From positions 1 to 64,000 of the forward strand of contig CAKUJH010000011.1 of assembly GCA_934661375.1 (NCBI GenBank): a stretch of DNA of 64,000 nucleotides, in the 5' to 3' direction. The notes under the pieces are model-generated. The model was not told the DNA's origin and ran no database searches. It saw only the letters and a list, made by a program, of their open reading frames with translations. Shown here one piece after another: positions 61,797-64,000 of the stretch. The stretch's first letter is position 1, and each line of letters begins with the position of its first letter. Made by a program: the position numbers and the translations under genes. This stretch comes from an uncultured Victivallales bacterium (GTDB taxonomy: Bacteria > Verrucomicrobiota > Lentisphaeria > Victivallales > UBA1829).

Positions 61797-62524
61797 TGCC
61801 GGAAGAAAACGAAAACTCGCTGGTCTCTCATCTGGAGGCTTTGCGTCGGATGCTGCTGCGGATTGTCATTGTCACAGCTCTGCTGTATCCGGCAGGCTAT
61901 GTGCTGGCGCCGTACGCCATTGACGCACTGGTCTGCTGGTGCTGTCCGCCGGAAATCGGCAGACTGCATTATTTTGCGCCGATGGAAGTGTTCTTTGTGC
62001 AGCTGAAACTGGCATTGGTTTTCGCTCTGGCGCTGGCATATCCGTGGAACATGGCGCAAATCTGGGATTTTCTGCGTCCGGCGCTGTATCCGAAGGAACG
62101 CAAGGCGCTGGGGTGGTGGATAGCCGCATCTTCTGTGCTGTTTTTCGGCGGCATGGCATTCTGTGTGGGATTGATTCTGCCGATGCTGATGTCCTTTTCG
62201 GGAGGTTTTGCTTCGGCGGAATTGCAGCCGATGCTGGGATTGGCGAATTTCCTGAATCTGGCGGGCTGGCTGATGCTGGCATTCGGAGTGATGTTCCAGG
62301 CGCCGGTCGTGGTTCTGCTGCTGGTGCGGTTCGGGGTGATTTCTGCGGAATCTCTCCGGAAGAAACGTCCGTACGTCATGACGGTCATTCTGATCGTCGC
62401 CGCCATTCTGACGCCGCCGGACATCGTGAGCCAGATCATGCTGGCGGTTCCCACCTGGCTGCTGTTTGAAGCCGGTCTTTTCCTTGCAAAACGAATGGAG
62501 GATAAACAAAATGAACAGACGTGA
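61796..62524 (+). CDS. tatC: Twin-arginine translocase subunit TatC
   Basis: A 242-residue membrane protein with six helices. LVSHLEALRRMLLR matches the conserved N-terminus (HLxELRxR), followed by FAPMEVFFVQLKLALVFALA and KERKALGWWIAASSVLFFGG. It binds RR signal peptides. tatB is not present, as usual for two-component Tat systems. Its start overlaps the tatA stop (TGATG), and its end overlaps the reductase start by 14 bases. Confidence 0.93.
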   Translation: MPEENENSLVSHLEALRRMLLRIVIVTALLYPAGYVLAPYAIDALVCWCCPPEIGRLHYFAPMEVFFVQLKLALVFALALAYPWNMAQIWDFLRPALYPKERKALGWWIAASSVLFFGGMAFCVGLILPMLMSFSGGFASAELQPMLGLANFLNLAGWLMLAFGVMFQAPVVVLLLVRFGVISAESLRKKRPYVMTVILIVAAILTPPDIVSQIMLAVPTWLLFEAGLFLAKRMEDKQNEQT

Positions 62525-63803
62525 ATTTCTGAAAAGCGCACTGACCATGGCGGCTCTTGCCCCGGTAACCCGTCTTGCCGCAAAAGCCGGACCGGACGGT
62601 GACAAGGCGTCCGACCTGAAATCCGGATTGCAGATAACGCGCCGCCGTTACAAAAATACCGGCATGACCGTGCCGCTGCTCGGTTTCGGGTGCATGAGAT
62701 TGGCGCGTATTTCGCCGGATAATCCGGCCATCGACTATCCGACGGTGCGCAAAATGATTGCCCGCGCCATGAATGCCGGCTGCAATTACTTTGACACCGC
62801 TTACATGTACCACGGCGGAGAAAGTGAAAAATGTCTCGGCGAACTGCTGAAGGAATATCCGCGCGATTCCTATTATCTGACGGATAAGATGCCGGTCTGG
62901 TTTGCAAAGAAGGAATCGGATGTCGAGCGGATTTTCAAGGAACAGCTGGCTCGCTGCAAGACCGGTTATTTTGATTTTTACATGCTGCATTCTCTGAATG
63001 CCGCCAACTGGAAACTTGCGCAGAAATTCCATGCGTACGAATTTCTTGCCCGAATGAAGAAAGAAGGCAGGATCCGCAAACTCGGATTCTCGTTCCATGA
63101 CACGCCGGAAGTGCTTAAAACCATCGTCAGGGCGCAGCCGTGGGATTTCGCGCAGATTCAGCTGAATTATCTGGACTGGGAACTGTACCGTTCCCGTGAA
63201 CAGTATGAGATCCTGACTCAGGCGGAAATCCCGGTCATTGTCATGGAACCGCTGCGCGGCGGAGCGCTGGCGTCGCTGTCTCCGGACGCAACGGAAATTC
63301 TCCGCAGGTCCGATCCGGATTCCAGCAATGCAGCCTGGGCGTTCCGGTATGCCGCCAGCCTGCCGAATGTGCTGTGCGTGCTTTCCGGCATGACTTTGCC
63401 GGAACACCTGGAAGACAACATCAAGACGTTTTCGCCGTTGAAGCCGCTGAGCGACGGAGAACGCGCCGTGCTGGATGCGGCGTTGAAAGCCCACCGCAAG
63501 CATCTGACGGTTCCCTGCACGGCGTGCCGTTACTGCCTGCCGTGTCCGGTCGGCGTGGAAATTCCGAAAATCTTCGGAATCTACAATCAATACAAAATTT
63601 CCGGCAACCGCCGGCTGTTCAACAACAATTACCGTGCCATTCCGGAAGAATCCCGCGCGGATGCCTGCGTCAACTGCAAACGCTGTGTGCAGCACTGTCC
63701 GCAGAAAATTCAGATTCCCGATGAACTGAAGAAGATCGACGCCGAAATGAACGGCGCAAAACTGTCTGCGCTTCAGATGCACGAAACCAAACCCTATGTC
63801 TGA
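62511..63803 (+). CDS. Aldo/keto reductase with Tat signal and [4Fe-4S] tail
   Basis: A 430-residue protein from the ATG at 62511. Tat signal RREFLKSALTMAALAPV. The aldo/keto reductase barrel has GCNYFDTAYMYHGGESEKCL with catalytic Asp and Tyr, LTDKMPVWF with Lys, and DFYMLHSL with His. Near the C-terminus CTACRYCLPCP and CVNCKRCVQHCP bind two [4Fe-4S] clusters. Such enzymes occur in gut bacteria, probably as exported oxidoreductases tied to the Fe-S membrane protein and tat genes in this operon. Nothing shows that it uses the nickel cofactor. The substrate is unknown. Confidence 0.88.
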   Translation: MNRREFLKSALTMAALAPVTRLAAKAGPDGDKASDLKSGLQITRRRYKNTGMTVPLLGFGCMRLARISPDNPAIDYPTVRKMIARAMNAGCNYFDTAYMYHGGESEKCLGELLKEYPRDSYYLTDKMPVWFAKKESDVERIFKEQLARCKTGYFDFYMLHSLNAANWKLAQKFHAYEFLARMKKEGRIRKLGFSFHDTPEVLKTIVRAQPWDFAQIQLNYLDWELYRSREQYEILTQAEIPVIVMEPLRGGALASLSPDATEILRRSDPDSSNAAWAFRYAASLPNVLCVLSGMTLPEHLEDNIKTFSPLKPLSDGERAVLDAALKAHRKHLTVPCTACRYCLPCPVGVEIPKIFGIYNQYKISGNRRLFNNNYRAIPEESRADACVNCKRCVQHCPQKIQIPDELKKIDAEMNGAKLSALQMHETKPYV

Positions 63804-64000
63804 TAAGACGCATCGCCGCATCCGGCCGCGTTCATGGTGAAACATTCCGTTATTTCCGGATGACACGTAAAACGCGGTTTTTGCAGGGAAAAGAATAAAA
63901 AAGCCGGTTTTTTCTGTCATGGCGACTTGAAAAAGAAAACTTCAAATGCTTTTTTATAGGACGGGAGATCTCATTCGGAGGTTTTCCGGCGGGAACGAAC
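63804..64000 (+). other. Intergenic end of the window
   Basis: No gene is seen in the last 197 bases. AAAAAAGCCGGTTTTTT near 63898 is a weak AT-stem candidate terminator. GGAGG near 63977 could precede a gene beyond the window. Confidence 0.4.

Noticed and set aside
63895..63915. Strong terminator after the reductase gene
   Set aside because: The stem is only A-T pairs around GCCGG, so it is too weak to call.
1..64000. tRNA, rRNA or CRISPR array
   Set aside because: No T-loop plus acceptor pattern, rRNA signature or regularly spaced repeat was seen by eye; a computed search was not possible.

Overview
The window looks like chromosome from a gut-type Lentisphaerota (Victivallis-like) bacterium in the PVC group. 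This assignment is inferred from several things: two pseudopilins with the FTLIELLVVIAIIAI N-terminus and a C-terminal H-X9-DG motif placed beside sugar-hydrolase genes, an unlisted 52-residue 'small basic protein' of the PVC type (18651-18809), DUF4091 and DUF4434 hydrolases with LacI/AraC regulators, and many ATGA gene overlaps. Base composition is moderately GC-rich.

Region by region. 1-2.9 kb is decayed: an IS transposase 5' end, a truncated CsgG-like gene with an in-frame TGA, a hypothetical secreted protein, and a second broken IS transposase. 3.0-12.2 kb is a glycan operon: LacI regulator, pseudopilin, a LamG plus beta-galactosidase-like enzyme split between two frames, a DUF4434 protein and a large hydrolase. 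12.2-18.4 kb holds a hypothetical enzyme divergent from an AraC regulator, a STAS/HATPase pair, and a carA-lipoprotein-glycosyltransferase run on the minus strand. 18.6-26.5 kb holds the small basic protein, aconitase and a complete bioB-F-G-C-D-A operon. 26.5-32 kb holds an AraC regulator, a structured non-coding stretch, 5-formyl-THF cyclo-ligase, RNase Y, an HD hydrolase and an Opp/Dpp-type ATPase. 32-35.5 kb holds a DUF4091 hydrolase and a pseudopilin. 35.6-38.5 kb holds a nucleotidyltransferase/winged-helix pair inserted between two 123-bp direct repeats that duplicate the promoter and first codons of an AraC gene. 38.5-51.3 kb is a MoxR-DUF58-BatA-vWA/TPR operon with a 2249-residue fusion protein. 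51.4-57.4 kb holds LysR and MerR regulators, a flavodoxin/cupin/FMN-reductase operon and a DXS-like transketolase behind MerR-type promoters. 57.5-63.8 kb is one operon: a NapH/NapG-like Fe-S fusion, larB-larC-larE for the nickel-pincer cofactor, tatA-tatC and a Tat-signal aldo/keto reductase.

The most striking signal is at 5566-5628. The LamG and hydrolase frames meet at a C CCT TTT heptamer placed one sense codon before the zero-frame stop, with a purine-rich SD-like element upstream and an 8-bp GC-rich hairpin downstream. These are the standard parts of a bacterial -1 programmed frameshift. It would let one gene make both a secreted LamG-only protein and the full enzyme. Next in interest are the duplicated-promoter insertion at 35.6-37.6 kb, the Fe-S/lar/tat operon, and a promoter-spacing pattern: five ordinary promoters have exactly 16-bp spacers, while two MerR-type promoters have 18 bp.
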